Shown: piece after piece, positions 49,237 to 58,725 of the stretch
How positions within the stretch are numbered: position 1 is the first letter of the stretch
How the letters are laid out: each line of letters starts with the position of its first letter
Assembly: GCF_014649375.1 (NCBI RefSeq)
Contig: NZ_BMSX01000005.1
Span: 420,373 to 484,372 of the forward strand
DNA: 64,000 nucleotides
DNA from: Streptomyces aurantiogriseus
GTDB lineage: Bacteria; Actinomycetota; Actinomycetes; Streptomycetales; Streptomycetaceae
Direction: 5' to 3'
Notes under the pieces: model-generated
Databases searched by the model: none
Told to the model about the DNA's origin: nothing
The model's input: only the letters and a program-made list of their open reading frames with translations
Position numbers and translations under genes: made by a program

Positions 49237-50580
49237 TCAGGTGACCTGCGCCCCCAGGCCGGGGACCAGGTCGTCGATCCGCACCGGCTCACCCGTCTCG
49301 AAGCACCGGTTGGCGGCGAGGCCGACGGCCAGGGCGAGCGCGCCGTCGTGTTCGGTGGCGGTGGGACGGCCGGCCATCCCGGCTTCCGCCCCGGCCCCGC
49401 CGAAGAGCGCGTCGAGCATCCGGGTGTCTCCCCCGCCGTGCGCCTCGTGCGCGACGGCGACCGGGACGTCCACCGGCGGCTGCCACAACGGCCGCAGCGT
49501 CAGCCGCACTCCGCCCGCGTGCTCGGCCGCCGTGTCCCCGTGCAGCGCGCCGCGCGTCGAGGTGATCCGGGTCCGGGGCGCCTGCCAGCGGCTCTCCTCC
49601 ACCTCCAGCTCCAGCCGCCCGGCGCTGCCGTTGACCATGACCCGGTAGCCCTCCCACGGCGAGTACGCGGTGAGGTGGTACGTCATCGTCGCGCCCCGTG
49701 CGTAGCGCACCAGCACCGCCATGTCGTCCTCGATGGTGACGGGGCCGCCGAAGACGTTGCGGTCCCGGTGGTAGCCGTCGTCCCGCTCGGCGTCGAGGTA
49801 GAGGGCGCTGAGCGTCGCGTCGGCCGCCAGGTCCAGCGCGAACGGGTCGTCGGCGGCCGCCTCGGCGCCGTGGGCGCGGTCGTAGTCGCGGCGCAGGCCG
49901 TGCCGGGCGCCCGCCTCGGGGCCGTAGAAGGCGAGCCGGCCGTAGCCGAAGACCTCGGCCGGTGTGTCGGCGAGCCACCAGTTGACGAGGTCGAAGTGGT
50001 GGCTCGCCTTGTGCACCATGAGCCCGCCGCTGTGCCGCTTCTCGCGGTGCCAGCGGCGGAAGTAGTCGGCGCCGTGCCGGGTGTCGAGCAGCCACTCGAA
50101 GTGGACGGAGAGGATCTCGCCGACCGCGCCTTCGGCGAGCAGGGCGCGCACCTTCTCGTGGACCGGGTTGAAGCGGTAGTTGAAGGCCACGGTGAGGGAG
50201 TTGCCGGTCGCGCGGACGGTGTCGAGGATGCGGGCGCAGCGGGTCGCGTCTACGGTCATCGGCTTCTCGGTGACCACGCGGCAGCCCGCCTCGAGGGCCG
50301 GGACGATGTAGCGGTCGTGCTCGGCGTCGACGGTGGTGACGACGACCTCGTCGATGCCCTCCTTGGCGAGCAGGTCGGTGAAGTGCTCCGGCTCCCAGGT
50401 GGTGGCGGGCGGCTCGCCGGACTCGGCCAGCAGCCTGTTGTGGAAGGCCATACGGGTCGGGCTGGGGTCGCAGAGGGCGGCGACGCGGTGGCCGGGGCGG
50501 GCGGCGAGGTCCCGGGTGAAGGTCTGGGCGCGGTGTCCGGTGCCGACGACGGCCGTGCGGAGAGGGGGAGTTCGGCTCAT
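49237..50580 (-). CDS. Gfo/Idh/MocA-family oxidoreductase, long form
   Basis: The 447-residue NAD(P)-dependent oxidoreductase has a Rossmann start TAVVGTGHRAQTFTRDL and the catalytic-lysine motif VVTEKPMTVD near residue 107. Residues 170-430 form an extended substrate domain with WHREKRHSGGLMVHKASHHF, which is typical of sugar-acting members and contributes the catalytic His. The length is greater than the usual 330-380. ATG at 50580 begins the Rossmann strand; the open frame upstream crosses the promoter region. It is divergent from the secreted hydrolase gene (175 bp). The substrate is unknown. Confidence 0.85.
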   Translation of the reverse strand: MSRTPPLRTAVVGTGHRAQTFTRDLAARPGHRVAALCDPSPTRMAFHNRLLAESGEPPATTWEPEHFTDLLAKEGIDEVVVTTVDAEHDRYIVPALEAGCRVVTEKPMTVDATRCARILDTVRATGNSLTVAFNYRFNPVHEKVRALLAEGAVGEILSVHFEWLLDTRHGADYFRRWHREKRHSGGLMVHKASHHFDLVNWWLADTPAEVFGYGRLAFYGPEAGARHGLRRDYDRAHGAEAAADDPFALDLAADATLSALYLDAERDDGYHRDRNVFGGPVTIEDDMAVLVRYARGATMTYHLTAYSPWEGYRVMVNGSAGRLELEVEESRWQAPRTRITSTRGALHGDTAAEHAGGVRLTLRPLWQPPVDVPVAVAHEAHGGGDTRMLDALFGGAGAEAGMAGRPTATEHDGALALAVGLAANRCFETGEPVRIDDLVPGLGAQVT

Positions 50581-50755
50581 GGGGGTGGCCTTTCCCGAAG
50601 GCCCGCGCGCCAGTCCCGGTGACCGGATCCTTGCGGTCCTCCGACTCGGTTCCCCACCACAGGCAACCCACAGGTCCCCTTTCGCCTCCTTGGTAGCGCG
50701 AGGGGCTCCCGGTACGGACGGGGCTCCCGCGCTCCAAGTGGTGAGGAGTGGACCC

Positions 50756-53530
50756 TTGATCCGTGCCCGGCGAATAGGTGTCACCGCCGTGGCCGCGCTC
50801 GCGGCCCTGGCGGGAACACCGGGACTGGCACAAGCTCAGCAACCGTCCGAGACAAGACCGTTGACCAACTCCGCCGACAGCGCGCTGCCGCCGGGGTGGC
50901 GCGTCACCGGCGAGGGCAACGCGCGCGAACTGGTGTGGCGGTCGGCCACGCCCGTGCCCATGGGCGACGCCCGGGTGGAGTTCCACGCGGCGAACCGCCT
51001 GCTCGGCGTACCGAAGGCGGCGAAGGACGGCCGCACCTTCCGGCTCGCGCTCGAGGACGCCGGCAACGCGCCCCTGAAGGACCTGCAAGTACGGGCGGGC
51101 GGGCGCCGTTTGGACGCGCCCGCCGACACCTCCCCTTCCGGTGACCGGAGTTCGATCGCCGGCCGGCCCGCGGCCCAGGCCCCGGCGAACGCGGTCGACC
51201 CCGGCAAGCCCGGCTCGTACCGCACAGTCACCGGCGAGTACACCCTCGACCCGGTGAAGCTGCCCGGTTTCTCCGCCCCCGTGGAGATGCAGGCGGTCGT
51301 GGTGGCGCCCGCCGGAGCCATCGGCAAGCGGCCGCTCGCGCTGTTCCTGCACGGCCGCCACTCGACCTGCTACAAGCCGGGCGACGACGAGTACGCGTCC
51401 GGTGAGTGGCCCTGCCCGACCGGCACGAAGTCCATCCCCAGTTACAAGGGCTACCTGCAGGACCAGAAGCTGCTGGCCTCCCAGGGCTATGTCACGGTGT
51501 CGATCTCGGCGAACGGCATCAACGGCCAGGACTTCGCGGCCGAGGACGGCGGTGCCCAGGCCCGCTCCTCGCTGGTCCGGCAGCACCTCGCCCGCTGGGC
51601 CGGCTGGGCCTCCCAGCCGGCCTCCGCCCCGGCCGCCGTCCGCAAGGCGCCGAAGGCCGACCTCTCGCGTGTCCTGCTCGTGGGCCACTCGCGCGGCGGT
51701 GAGGGCGTCAACCGGGCCGCCATGGACAGCCTCTACCCGGCGCCCGCCGCCCAGGACGGCTACAAGGGCCCGGTCCGCTGGAAGATCCGCGGCACCGTCC
51801 TCATCGGACCGACGGTCTTCGGCCAGAATCCGGTCGCCGACGTTCCGTCGGCGACGATCCTGCCGGGCTGCGACGGCGACGTCTCCGACCTCCAGGGCGA
51901 GGTGTACGTCGACGGGACACGCGGCATCAGCAACGGCACCGCGCTGCACAGCGCCGTCTACATGGTCGGCGCCAACCACAACTTCTTCAACAGCGAGTGG
52001 ACCCCGGGCACGTCCGAGGCGCCCTCCTGGGACGACTTCTGGGAGGACGAGGAGCAGCGCGACCCGGTGTGCTCGACGGGCACCGCGACCCGGTTGACCG
52101 CCGACCAGCAGCACAAGGCGGGCGCCACCTACATCGCCGCCGCGGCCCGGCTGTTCGTCGGCGGGGACGACAAGGTGCGTCCGCTGCTCGACGGCACGGG
52201 CAAGCGGGCCCCCTCCGCGGACCCGGCCCGGGTCCTGACCCACGCGGTCGGCGCGCGCCGGGGTGCCGGCTTCCTGCCGGACGGCCCGGTGAAGGTGAGC
52301 GGCGCCAAGCTGTGCTCGGCGATCGACCCCGACCCGGCCGTCTCCTGCCTGGACCGGGAGACCGGCGGGTCCTCACCGCACTTCGCGTGGTGGGAGACGG
52401 AACGGGAGACCGGCCGCCGGGCGGTCGCGCTGAAGTGGTCGTCTCCGGGTACCGCGGCCCGCGTCAGCCCGGCGAAGCCGCTCTCGCTCTCCGGTTCCAA
52501 GGATCTGGCGCTGCGTGTCTTCGTGCCGCCGAACACGACCGGCACGAAGCTCGACGTCTCCGTCACCGACACCTCCGGACGCCGGGCCACGCTCGGCCGG
52601 GTCCAGGTGGACGGGCTGCCGGGCAGCGAGCGCACCGCCTCCTACTGGGCGCGCGAGGTCCGCGTCCCGCTGACCGCCGCGACCCGGGCGAGGCTCGACC
52701 TGAAGCACGTCAAGTCCCTGGAAATGACGCCGCGTTCGGGATCCGGCCAGGCCTGGCTGATGGACGCCTGGGGCTGGGCTCCCGGCACCCCGGCGGTGAA
52801 GACGGCGGCCCTGCCGCGCGTCGACGTCGGCCGTACGACCGTCAAGGAGGGCGACTCCGGCACCCGCACCTACCGGGTCCCGGTCAGGATCTCCGGGAAG
52901 GGCACCGGCCAGGTCCGCGTCTACGTCCTCGACCCGGCCACCGGGCTCGGCAAGGACAAGCTGGTCACGGTACGGCCCGGCAGCAACGCCATCGACGTAC
53001 CGGTCGAGGTGAAGGGCGACACGCGCTTCGCGTACGACGTGCAGAACGACATCGTCGTCAAGGCGGTGCACAACGCCGTCGTCGGCTCGCACCGGGGCGG
53101 CGTCACCGCGGAGAACGACGACCCCGAGCCCACGATCAGCGTGACGCCGGTCGCGGACCGGGTGACCGAGGGGCAGGCACTGACCTGGCGCGTGTCGCTG
53201 TCCGAGGCGCCCGCCGTGGACCTGTGGTACCCCGTCGCGGTGCGGCCCGTCACCGAGGGCGCGGAGCTGTCCACCAAGGACGTCGACCCGCGCTGGCTGG
53301 ACGAGTTCACCGGAGAGAAGCCCGACCCGGAGCGGGCGCTGTCCGCGCTCGACTTCTGGCTGTCGGTGGACATCAGGGCCGGCAACAGCAGTGTCGACCT
53401 GACCGTGCCGACGGTGACCGACCAGGTGACCGAGCCGGCGGAGTCGGTGCGGCTGGAGGTGACCGACTGGGAGGGCGAGCCCAAGCCCGGCACGCCGGTC
53501 ATGACGGGCACGGTGCTGGACGCGTCGTGA
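50756..53530 (+). CDS. Secreted alpha/beta hydrolase-like protein with Calx-beta repeats
   Basis: The 924-residue exported protein has a signal peptide (hydrophobic TAVAALAALAGTPGLAQAQ, cleavage likely after AQA near residue 27). An alpha/beta hydrolase-like domain spans about 170-500, with GHSRGGEGVNRAAMDS carrying the nucleophilic Ser and a LFLHGRHSTC oxyanion-type motif. A beta-sandwich follows (about 580-680), and then two Calx-beta-like domains (about 685-920, VTEGQALTW and TEPAESVRLEV). The secreted hydrolase may act on esters or peptides, with the repeats binding calcium or carbohydrate (inference). TTG at 50756 has GAGGAG seven bases upstream. Confidence 0.85.
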   Translation: MIRARRIGVTAVAALAALAGTPGLAQAQQPSETRPLTNSADSALPPGWRVTGEGNARELVWRSATPVPMGDARVEFHAANRLLGVPKAAKDGRTFRLALEDAGNAPLKDLQVRAGGRRLDAPADTSPSGDRSSIAGRPAAQAPANAVDPGKPGSYRTVTGEYTLDPVKLPGFSAPVEMQAVVVAPAGAIGKRPLALFLHGRHSTCYKPGDDEYASGEWPCPTGTKSIPSYKGYLQDQKLLASQGYVTVSISANGINGQDFAAEDGGAQARSSLVRQHLARWAGWASQPASAPAAVRKAPKADLSRVLLVGHSRGGEGVNRAAMDSLYPAPAAQDGYKGPVRWKIRGTVLIGPTVFGQNPVADVPSATILPGCDGDVSDLQGEVYVDGTRGISNGTALHSAVYMVGANHNFFNSEWTPGTSEAPSWDDFWEDEEQRDPVCSTGTATRLTADQQHKAGATYIAAAARLFVGGDDKVRPLLDGTGKRAPSADPARVLTHAVGARRGAGFLPDGPVKVSGAKLCSAIDPDPAVSCLDRETGGSSPHFAWWETERETGRRAVALKWSSPGTAARVSPAKPLSLSGSKDLALRVFVPPNTTGTKLDVSVTDTSGRRATLGRVQVDGLPGSERTASYWAREVRVPLTAATRARLDLKHVKSLEMTPRSGSGQAWLMDAWGWAPGTPAVKTAALPRVDVGRTTVKEGDSGTRTYRVPVRISGKGTGQVRVYVLDPATGLGKDKLVTVRPGSNAIDVPVEVKGDTRFAYDVQNDIVVKAVHNAVVGSHRGGVTAENDDPEPTISVTPVADRVTEGQALTWRVSLSEAPAVDLWYPVAVRPVTEGAELSTKDVDPRWLDEFTGEKPDPERALSALDFWLSVDIRAGNSSVDLTVPTVTDQVTEPAESVRLEVTDWEGEPKPGTPVMTGTVLDAS

Positions 53531-53543
53531 CCCGGCTGTGAGG

Positions 53544-53575
53544 ACGGGGCACGGGCCGGTCGGTCCGTGCCCCGT
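53544..53575. terminator. Bidirectional terminator hairpin
   Basis: ACGGGGCACGG (53544-53554) and CCGTGCCCCGT (53565-53575) form a perfect 11-bp stem with a 10-base loop between two convergent genes, followed by TTT on the plus side. Confidence 0.75.
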
Positions 53576-53596
53576 TTCCGTCCGCTCGTTGTCGTG

Positions 53597-53977
53597 TCAC
53601 AGCGTGACGCGGATGCCGACCGTCCCGTCCAGGCCTCTGCGCAGCCGGCTGCCGAGGAGGGTGAGGCGTCCGGTGAGGCCGTACTTGCGGGCGATGAGCG
53701 TGCGGTAGCGGGCGGTGGTCTCCGGGTCGCAGATCTCGGCGGTGGCCGGTATCTGCTTGCCGGTCGGCCGGCCCCGCAGGTCGCAGGGGCCGACGAGGAC
53801 GTCGCCACGGGCTCGGATGCGCTTGACCTTCCAGGAGTCGGCGGCCGTCCAGACCCCGAGCGTGTCCCCGTCCCGCACCACCCACACCGGGGTGGCGACG
53901 GGGGTCCCGTTCTTGCGGTAGCTGGTGATCAGCAGGTACTTGCCCGCCGCCAGCGTGTCGAGCGCCGTTGCGTCCAT
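53597..53977 (-). CDS. PPOX-class (split-barrel) F420/FMN-dependent oxidoreductase
   Basis: The 126-residue split-barrel flavin-fold protein has YLLITSYRKNGTPVATPVW near residue 12 and GDVLVGPCDLRGRP near residue 57, characteristic of actinobacterial PPOX-class proteins that bind F420 or FMN. The substrate is unknown. ATG at 53977 fits a leaderless start with TAGACT as -10 about ten bases upstream. The longer frame to 54025 lacks any site. It ends close to a terminator hairpin. Confidence 0.82.
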   Translation of the reverse strand: MDATALDTLAAGKYLLITSYRKNGTPVATPVWVVRDGDTLGVWTAADSWKVKRIRARGDVLVGPCDLRGRPTGKQIPATAEICDPETTARYRTLIARKYGLTGRLTLLGSRLRRGLDGTVGIRVTL

Positions 53978-54064
53978 GTCAGGCAGTCTAGGCAGTGCCT
54001 CCCCGGTCACCACCTGCGCGGGCACAGCTCGTACCGGAAGGGCGACGTCACCTGACCCCGGACG

Positions 54065-55243
54065 TCAGCGCACCGCTGCCGCCATCCGTCGTACCCCCTC
54101 CGTCAGGATCTCCGGCGAGGTCGCCAGGTTCAGCCGTACGTGCCCCGCCCCGCCCGTGCCGAAATCCGGCCCGGCGCTGAGGGCAACCCGGCCGCGTTCC
54201 AGGAACACCTGGGCCGGGTCGTCACCGAGGTTCAGTGCCCGGCAGTCGAGCCAGGCCAGGTAGGTGGCCTCGCCGGGGCGGTACACGACACCGGGCAGGT
54301 GCTCGGCCAGCAGGTCGGTGAGCAGGCGGCGGTTGGTGTCCAGGCCGGTCAGCAGGGCGTCCAGCCAGGCCGTGCCGTCACGCAGGGCGGCGGTGTGGGC
54401 GAGGACCCCGACGTGGCTCGGGCCGTGACCGACCTCCTCGGGCAGCAGGGCCAGGTCGGCGGCGGCCGCGGGGCCCGCGACGGCGAGAGCGGCCTTGAGG
54501 CCGGGCAGGTTCCACGCCTTCGACGCCGACATCAGCGACAGGCCGCTGTCCGCGCCGGGCACGCTGAGGTAGGGCACGAAGTCGACGCCGGCGGCCGTGA
54601 GCGGTGCGTGGATCTCGTCGGCGACCACGCGGACCCCGTACCGGTCGGCGAGGGCCGCCACGGCGGCGAGTTCATCGGCGGTGTGCACGGTGCCGGTCGG
54701 GTTGTGCGGACTGCACAGCAGATGGGCGGCGCGCCCGCCACCCACGACGGCCCGCCGGTAGGTCTCCTCCAGCACACCGAGGTCGAGCCGTCCGTCCGGG
54801 CCGAGCGGCGCCTCGGCGATCCGGCGGTCCATGTGCGCGACGAACTGGAAGAACGGCGGATACACCGGCGGGTTCACGACGACCGGGTCGCCGGGCCCGG
54901 TCACCAGCTTGAGCATCTCGACGACGCCCAGCATCACATCGGGCACGATCGCGGTCCGCTCGACCGCGAGCCCGGCCCAGCCCCACCGCTTGGCGGCGAA
55001 CGCCGACAGCGCCTCCGCGTAGGCGGTGCCCGCCGGGTAGCCGGTGTCGCCGAGCGCCAGCGCGTCGGTGACCGCGCGGACGACGGGCTCGGCGAGCGGC
55101 ACGTCCATCTCCGCGACCCACAGCGGCAGGACGTCCTCGGGATAGGTGCGCCACTTCATGCTCGTACGACAGCGGAGGCGGTCGAGGGTGAGGGCGTGGA
55201 GGGGATTCGGTTCGCCGGACGTTTCGTGCGGGATCCTGGTCAT
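54065..55243 (-). CDS. MalY/PatB-type PLP-dependent C-S lyase or aminotransferase
   Basis: The 392-residue fold-type I PLP enzyme has [15 protein letters not shown] near residue 33, the Asn in [16 protein letters not shown], the Asp in [10 protein letters not shown], and the PLP lysine in [11 protein letters not shown]. This pattern belongs to the MalY/PatB group, which cleaves cystathionine or other C-S bonds. ATG at 55243 appears leaderless, with TATCTT as -10 eight bases upstream. It is divergent from the 55268 gene with only 24 bp between the start codons, so the two promoters overlap. Confidence 0.85.
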   Translation of the reverse strand: MTRIPHETSGEPNPLHALTLDRLRCRTSMKWRTYPEDVLPLWVAEMDVPLAEPVVRAVTDALALGDTGYPAGTAYAEALSAFAAKRWGWAGLAVERTAIVPDVMLGVVEMLKLVTGPGDPVVVNPPVYPPFFQFVAHMDRRIAEAPLGPDGRLDLGVLEETYRRAVVGGGRAAHLLCSPHNPTGTVHTADELAAVAALADRYGVRVVADEIHAPLTAAGVDFVPYLSVPGADSGLSLMSASKAWNLPGLKAALAVAGPAAAADLALLPEEVGHGPSHVGVLAHTAALRDGTAWLDALLTGLDTNRRLLTDLLAEHLPGVVYRPGEATYLAWLDCRALNLGDDPAQVFLERGRVALSAGPDFGTGGAGHVRLNLATSPEILTEGVRRMAAAVR

Positions 55244-55267
55244 GGGCACAAGATAGGGGGCTGTGGT

Positions 55268-56302
55268 GTGACCTGGGATCACGTGAACGGGACATCCGTG
55301 GCGGAGGTGACCGACATCGCGGAAGTCGCCTGCGACGAGTCGGGATCGGACGGGGAGAACCTCACCGGCGGCAACACGCTCGTGTTCGCGCACGCCAGTG
55401 TGCGACTGCCGGTGGAAACGGCTGCCGCGCACGTACAGGAGATCCGCGATCGCATCCGTTCACCGGCCGTGGAATACAAGGCGAACCATCTGCTGCGGGA
55501 GAAACACCGGGCCGTTCTGGAATGGCTGCTCTCGCCCGAGGGGCCGCTGTACGGGCACGCCCATGTGCATCTCGTGGAGAAGGCGTTCTTCGTCGTGGAC
55601 CGGGCCGTCGACCTGCTGCTCGATGATCCGGATGCGGCCGTGACGCTTTTCCGCGAGGGCCGGCGGACTTTCGGGGACGCGGAATGGCGGGAGTTCCTGA
55701 CGGCGGCCAACCGATTGCTGCGGGTGCGCCAGGCAGAGGGCGCCCAGGCACCCGTCGAGGACTTCTTCCATACGGTCGACCGGCTGCGCCGGGCGCATTC
55801 CGGATCGGTGCCGGCGGGAATTCTGGAGCGGCTCGCGGCGGCCCGTTCCCGCGCGCTTTCCTACCGGTCGGAGATCGACGACGGGCGGGCCCCGCTCGTT
55901 CCGGTGCTCAATCCGCTCCTTCCGTCCGTCGTGCGCACGGCCGCGCACTGGAGCGCCGGCGGACGTCCGGTCCTGCTCGCGCACGACCGGCAGAACATGC
56001 TCACCCCGGACCGCATCGCCTGGATCGAGGACACGGCACACCGGCAGGGCATCGCGCTCGCCGGAGTGCGCCTGGTCGCCGCGCGGGAGGACGCCCGCGT
56101 GCAGCTCGCCGACTTCCTCGCCGGGATCGCCCGCAAGATCGCCTCCGACGAGCTGAACGGCCTCGGCGAACCGGCGCTCACCACGCTGCTGCGCCCGTAC
56201 ACCGGCCCGCGGGCGGTCTGGGGCGATGAGCGCAGCTGGGGCCGGCTGGGCCCGGCGACGGAAACCGGGGGACGTTGCACGGGGATCAACTCGGCCGTCT
56301 AG
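55268..56302 (+). CDS. DUF3800-like protein, unknown function
   Basis: The 344-residue protein has [14 protein letters not shown] near the start, the DESG pattern of the DUF3800 family (predicted RNase H-like fold). [19 protein letters not shown] and [16 protein letters not shown] follow and could supply further acidic or His residues. I cannot show catalytic competence. The start is uncertain: GTG at 55268, 55283 and 55298 are all in frame, and none has a strong site. Divergent from the MalY/PatB gene by 24 bp. Confidence 0.65.
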   Translation: MTWDHVNGTSVAEVTDIAEVACDESGSDGENLTGGNTLVFAHASVRLPVETAAAHVQEIRDRIRSPAVEYKANHLLREKHRAVLEWLLSPEGPLYGHAHVHLVEKAFFVVDRAVDLLLDDPDAAVTLFREGRRTFGDAEWREFLTAANRLLRVRQAEGAQAPVEDFFHTVDRLRRAHSGSVPAGILERLAAARSRALSYRSEIDDGRAPLVPVLNPLLPSVVRTAAHWSAGGRPVLLAHDRQNMLTPDRIAWIEDTAHRQGIALAGVRLVAAREDARVQLADFLAGIARKIASDELNGLGEPALTTLLRPYTGPRAVWGDERSWGRLGPATETGGRCTGINSAV

Positions 56303-56354
56303 ATTGCTCCTTGACCTGAACCATCACCGCACCGGGCATCCCAGGAGCTGATCC

Positions 56355-57185
56355 GTGACCGAGAATCCGCCGGCCGTGGACGAGGCGGCGCAGTCGCTGC
56401 GCGAGCGCATCAACACCACCCAGCCGCACACCGCCCGCATCTGGAACTACTGGCTCGGCGGCAAGGACAACTACGAGGTCGACCGCGCGGCCGGCGACCA
56501 GATCCGTCAGCTCCACCCGGGCATCGGTGAGTACGCCCGCGCCGACCGCCTCTTCCTGGGCCGTGCCGTGCGCCACCTGGTGGCCGACGTCGGGATACGC
56601 CAGTTCCTCGACATCGGCACCGGCCTGCCCACCGCGGACAACACGCACGAGGTGGCCCAGCGGGCCGCCCCGGACTCCCGGATCGTCTACGTCGACAACG
56701 ACCCGCTGGTCCTGGCGCACGCCCGCGCCCTGCTCACCAGTACGCCCGAAGGCCGTACCGACTATCTCGACGAGGACCTGCGCAACGTCGACGCGATCCT
56801 CGAGCACGCCGCGAAGACCCTGGACTTCAGCCAGCCGGTCGCGCTGATGCTGCTCGGCGTGGTCATCTTCATCGGTGACGACGAGGACCCGTACGGCCTG
56901 GTGCGCCGGCTGGTCGACGAACTGCCCTCGGGCAGCCACCTGGTGCTGTCGCACACCATCACCTCCCCGGCGATGCCGGACGTGGACGAGGCCGTGAAGT
57001 TCTGGAACGAGCACGGCACACCGAAGCTGACCCAGCGCACCCCCGCGGACGTGGCCCGTTTCTTCGACGGCCTGGACCTGCTGGAGCCGGGCGTGGTGTC
57101 CTGCTCGCGCTGGCGGCCGGAGGCGACCGGCGGCGCGGAGCCGGAGGAGGTCGCCATGTTCGGCGGGGTGGCCCGCAAGTCATGA
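56355..57185 (+). CDS. SAM-dependent methyltransferase, actinobacterial PF04672 type
   Basis: The 276-residue protein matches the actinobacterial S-adenosylmethionine methyltransferase family PF04672: ARIWNYWLGGKDNYEVDRAA near residue 29, FLDIGTGLPT (SAM site, motif I) near 82, and RIVYVDNDPLVLAHARALL near 105. Streptomyces carries many paralogues with unknown substrates. The GTG start has CAGGAGCTG upstream. It lies 52 bp after the DUF3800-like gene and may share its transcript. Confidence 0.88.
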   Translation: MTENPPAVDEAAQSLRERINTTQPHTARIWNYWLGGKDNYEVDRAAGDQIRQLHPGIGEYARADRLFLGRAVRHLVADVGIRQFLDIGTGLPTADNTHEVAQRAAPDSRIVYVDNDPLVLAHARALLTSTPEGRTDYLDEDLRNVDAILEHAAKTLDFSQPVALMLLGVVIFIGDDEDPYGLVRRLVDELPSGSHLVLSHTITSPAMPDVDEAVKFWNEHGTPKLTQRTPADVARFFDGLDLLEPGVVSCSRWRPEATGGAEPEEVAMFGGVARKS

Positions 57186-57304
57186 GGTGATCACTCCCGG
57201 GGTGAACACGGCGGGGTCCCGGCACGTATGGAGGTAAGGGCGTTCAACGACCGGAGCGCCTCCGCGGGTTGGGACCGCGCGTTCGGGGTTTTCGGGAGCC
57301 ATGC

Positions 57305-58702
57305 ATGAGGCACGTACGACGACGGATCGTCCGGCGAGTGACACGGCTGGCGGCCGTCGGCGGACTCCTCCTGGGAGGCGTCATGGTCACGCAGGCGGCC
57401 ATGGCGAGCGAGACGCCCGCCACCTCGGCGGTGCCGGACGATGCGGCGCAGTCCGTCGCGGGCACCGGGGTGAACCTGGTGAAGAAGCTCGGCACCTCCC
57501 GGACGGCGGGCACCTGGATCGGTTCCGACGGGCGTCCGGTCGTCGCTGTCACGGACGAGAAGACCGCCGCTACGGTCCGGGAGGCGGGCGCCGAGGCGAA
57601 GGTCGTCGGGCACAGCATGAACGAGCTGAAGTCGGCGACGGCGACGCTGCGTTCGGCGCCCAGGGTCCCCGGCACCGCGTGGGTGATGGACTACAAGTCC
57701 AACCAGATCGTCGTGCGGGGCGACAAGACGGTGTCGGCCGCCGAGTGGTCCGATCTGACGAAGGTCGCGTCGGGCATCGGCAGTTTCGTCCGCATGGAGC
57801 GCACCTCCGGCACCTTCACCACCCGCCTCAACGGCGCCCAGCCCATCCTGTCGACGGGCGGGCGCTGTTCGGCGGGCTTCAACGTGACCAACGGGTCGAG
57901 CGACTTCATCCTCACCGCCGGGCACTGCGGGCCCAACGGGTCCGCCTGGTTCGCGGACAACCAGGCCGACCGGCAGGTGGGCCAGACGGTCAACTCCACC
58001 TTCCCCGGGAGTGACTTCTCCCTGGTGGAGTACGCGAGCGGGGACGCCGGCCAGGGGGCCGACATCGTGGCCATCGGCGACGGCAACGGCGTGCGGATCA
58101 CGGGCGTGGGCGACGCGGCCGTCGGCCAGCGGGTGTTCCGCAGCGGCAGCACGACCGGGCTGCGCGACGGCGAGGTCACGGGCCTCGACGCGACGGTCAA
58201 CTACCCGGAGGGCACCGTCTCCGGACTGATCGAGACGAACGTGTGCGCCGAGTCCGGCGACAGCGGTGGCCCGATGTTCTCCGAAGGCATCGCGCTCGGC
58301 ATCACCTCGGGCGGCAGCGGCGACTGCACGGCGGGCGGTACGACGTACTTCCAGCCGGTGACGAAGGCGCTGGCCCAGCTCGGTGTGCAGCTGATCGTGG
58401 CCGCGCCGTCCGACATCGCGCAGAACGGCGCCTCGCCCGCGCCGTCCGGCGGCGCCCAGCCCTCGTCCTCGCCGTCGGAGTCCTCGGTCGCCCCGGGCGC
58501 GGCCACCCCGGGTTCGACGACTCCGGTGACGGGCGGTGTGGACGGGGCGACCCTCGTCTCCCGTCTCACCGACCCCCGGAACGTCGGCCCCGGTCTGCTG
58601 GTGATCGCGGGCAGCCTGGTGGCGCTCGCCGCGACCAGGTACATCCGGGCGGAGCAGGACCGCAAGGCCTACCAGCGGTACTACTCGGCGACCTGGGGGT
58701 GA
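57305..58702 (+). CDS. Membrane-anchored streptogrisin-type (S1) serine protease
   Basis: The 465-residue protein has a basic signal peptide (residues 1-34), a propeptide with alpha-lytic prodomain features (about 45-180), and a chymotrypsin-fold domain with His207 (LTAGHC), Asp237 (SDFSLVEY) and Ser320 (GDSGGP), as in streptogrisins. Unlike secreted streptogrisins, it continues into a Pro/Ser/Thr linker (about 385-430) and a C-terminal transmembrane helix (GLLVIAGSLVALAATRYI) with a cytoplasmic basic tail. It is thus probably surface-anchored. ATG at 57305 has GGGAG upstream. Confidence 0.9.
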   Translation: MRHVRRRIVRRVTRLAAVGGLLLGGVMVTQAAMASETPATSAVPDDAAQSVAGTGVNLVKKLGTSRTAGTWIGSDGRPVVAVTDEKTAATVREAGAEAKVVGHSMNELKSATATLRSAPRVPGTAWVMDYKSNQIVVRGDKTVSAAEWSDLTKVASGIGSFVRMERTSGTFTTRLNGAQPILSTGGRCSAGFNVTNGSSDFILTAGHCGPNGSAWFADNQADRQVGQTVNSTFPGSDFSLVEYASGDAGQGADIVAIGDGNGVRITGVGDAAVGQRVFRSGSTTGLRDGEVTGLDATVNYPEGTVSGLIETNVCAESGDSGGPMFSEGIALGITSGGSGDCTAGGTTYFQPVTKALAQLGVQLIVAAPSDIAQNGASPAPSGGAQPSSSPSESSVAPGAATPGSTTPVTGGVDGATLVSRLTDPRNVGPGLLVIAGSLVALAATRYIRAEQDRKAYQRYYSATWG

Positions 58703-58725
58703 GGCGCCGTACGGCGGTGGTGGCG

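Noticed and set aside
54140..55267. Plus-strand extension of the DUF3800-like frame across the MalY/PatB gene
   Set aside because: This stretch is antisense to a clear PLP enzyme. Domain similarity of the DUF3800-like protein begins only after 55268.
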